A stretch of 64,000 nucleotides of DNA from Prorocentrum cordatum (taxonomy: Eukaryota; Sar; Dinophyceae; Prorocentrales; Prorocentraceae), in NCBI GenBank assembly GCA_963575745.1, contig CAUYUJ010018493.1, positions 333,131-397,130 of the forward strand. Direction: 5' to 3'. This document shows positions 63,521 through 64,000 of the stretch, piece after piece (position 1 is the first letter of the stretch; every line of letters starts with the position of its first letter). The notes under the pieces were generated by a model. It searched no databases. It saw only the letters and a list, made by a program, of their open reading frames with translations, and was not told the DNA's origin. Made by a program: the position numbers and the translations under genes.

Positions 63521-63991
63521 TGGGGGCTGGCTGGGCTGCTGCTGCTGCTGCTGCTGCGGTTGCCATTGGCGAAGGCTGGCCTGGCCAGAGCGCCGCGGCC
63601 GTGATAGCGTTCTGCGCCAGGGCGGGTCCTCGCCTGCTGGCTCCGCGTTCCACTGCTGTTCTTGCCATCCAGCGCCCTGCCACCTCTCCTGGCGCCAGGG
63701 GGGCGCTGCTGGCGGCGATGTCCCTTCCTGGGCGTGGCCCTTGCCGCCTCGGCCACCGCTGCCTCTGCCCTTCCCGTCTCGTGCCATCGCTGGCTGGGCA
63801 GAGTGATGGGCGGCCAGGCGCTCAGCCGCCGCCCGCAGGCGGAGCAGGAGCCTGTCCTGGGCTCTCTGCTGCAGCTCACGGCGGTGAGCGGCGCCCTCTG
63901 GACCTCCTCCTCGGCGATGTGGCGGCGTCCCGCCGGTGGGCCGCAGCGCGGCCGCGAGCGCCGCGGTCTGCGGCAGGGGGCAGGGAGGCAC
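59789..63991 (-). CDS. Retrotransposon ORF1: Gln-rich, long coiled-coil protein (5' end beyond window)
   Basis: 1,400 codons open to the right edge of the window, so the start may lie outside. The first ATG is at 63,787 (MARDGKGRGSGGRGG). After a Gly/Arg patch comes a Trp/Gln-rich stretch with Gln runs (residues about 143-174). Coiled coils follow at about 220-350 (LRKLGDLVVAKQAAG..., LKAKQQELRQLESNI) and 400-960 with many Ala/Glu/Gln/Arg heptads, then an acidic, Ser/Pro-rich disordered tail with an RDRSRSP motif at about 1,010. No zinc knuckle was seen. Long coiled coils are typical of non-LTR ORF1 proteins, which assemble on element RNA as chaperones. The 3' end overlaps ORF2 by 250 bases. 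ORF1 is much longer than usual for non-LTR elements. Confidence 0.75.
60066..60099 (-). promoter_or_regulatory. Candidate -1 frameshift region in the ORF1/ORF2 overlap
   Basis: On the minus strand the ORF2 frame is open from just after a TGA at about 60,098. Within the next 30 bases lie six Cs, then CGA, then eleven Gs, A, and five Gs. ORF2 is in the -1 frame relative to ORF1. Slippage on the C6 or G11 run would give an ORF1-ORF2 fusion. Alternatively ORF2 starts at its own ATG at 60,038. Confidence 0.35.
63476..63562. repeat. CTG/CAG repeat encoding ORF1 poly-Gln
   Basis: Two runs of about eight CTG each around a CATGGGGGCTGGCTGGG linker. They encode the Gln runs near the ORF1 N-terminus and may vary in length. 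Confidence 0.9.
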
Positions 63992-64000
63992 GGGTGGCCC

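Noticed and set aside
1-64000. tRNA, 5S or other rRNA, CRISPR arrays, bacterial operons
   Set aside because: I looked for conserved boxes and regularly spaced repeats with unique spacers; the tandem arrays here have no spacers and no RNA gene signature was found by eye.

Overview
The window looks like nuclear DNA of a dinoflagellate. The strongest support is two near-exact relics (19 of 21 bases) of the dinoflagellate spliced leader, each at the 5' end of a coding remnant. Long GC-rich non-coding stretches full of GAG/CTC microsatellites, degenerate non-LTR retrotransposons and candidate GC-AG introns fit the same origin. The species cannot be named from the sequence alone. I see no rRNA, tRNA, CRISPR array, bacterial operon or virus.

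Every coding locus I can support lies on the minus strand. (1) 265-1293: a frameshifted coiled-coil coding remnant behind a spliced-leader relic. (2) 23,160-28,029: a decayed LINE-like element with a spliced-leader relic, an ORF1-type protein, an apurinic-type endonuclease and a reverse transcriptase (RT), interrupted by a foldback element. (3) 35,480-37,100: a decayed RT 3' half carrying an insertion of a second small repeat family. (4) 45,914-48,898: a candidate three-exon gene for an Ala/Pro- and Gln-rich protein; its second intron matches a dispersed repeat. (5) About 52,900 to beyond 64,000: a large, nearly intact non-LTR retrotransposon. Its ORF1 (at least 1,400 codons, coiled coil) overlaps ORF2 in the -1 frame. 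ORF2 encodes RNase H, endonuclease, RT, zinc fingers and a methyltransferase-like domain, in that order. One in-frame TGA splits the methyltransferase-like domain.

The rest of the window is repeats at many scales. Region by region: 1-6 kb holds GAG tracts, a diverged duplication whose two units expanded different satellites, and an array with a period of about 42 bp. 6-9 kb is mostly unassigned, with a repeated Glu/Leu-poor GC-rich unit at 7.6-8.3 kb. 9-12 kb has a foldback element between 45-bp direct repeats and a long 89-bp satellite. 16.2-20 kb is a 1.87-kb tandem duplication containing a hidden array of about 43 bp. 20.7-21.5 and 30.5-31.4 kb are two copies of one dispersed element. 30.0-32.2 kb is bracketed by inverted repeats. 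32-34 kb has short tandem duplications. 38-45 kb has more foldback and palindromic elements. 49-52.7 kb is mainly non-coding.

Functionally the window is a retrotransposon-dominated region: one candidate autonomous element, two or three dead relatives, several families of small non-autonomous palindromic elements that inserted into them, and one possible host gene. All calls come from reading motifs and alignments by eye; no database search was run.
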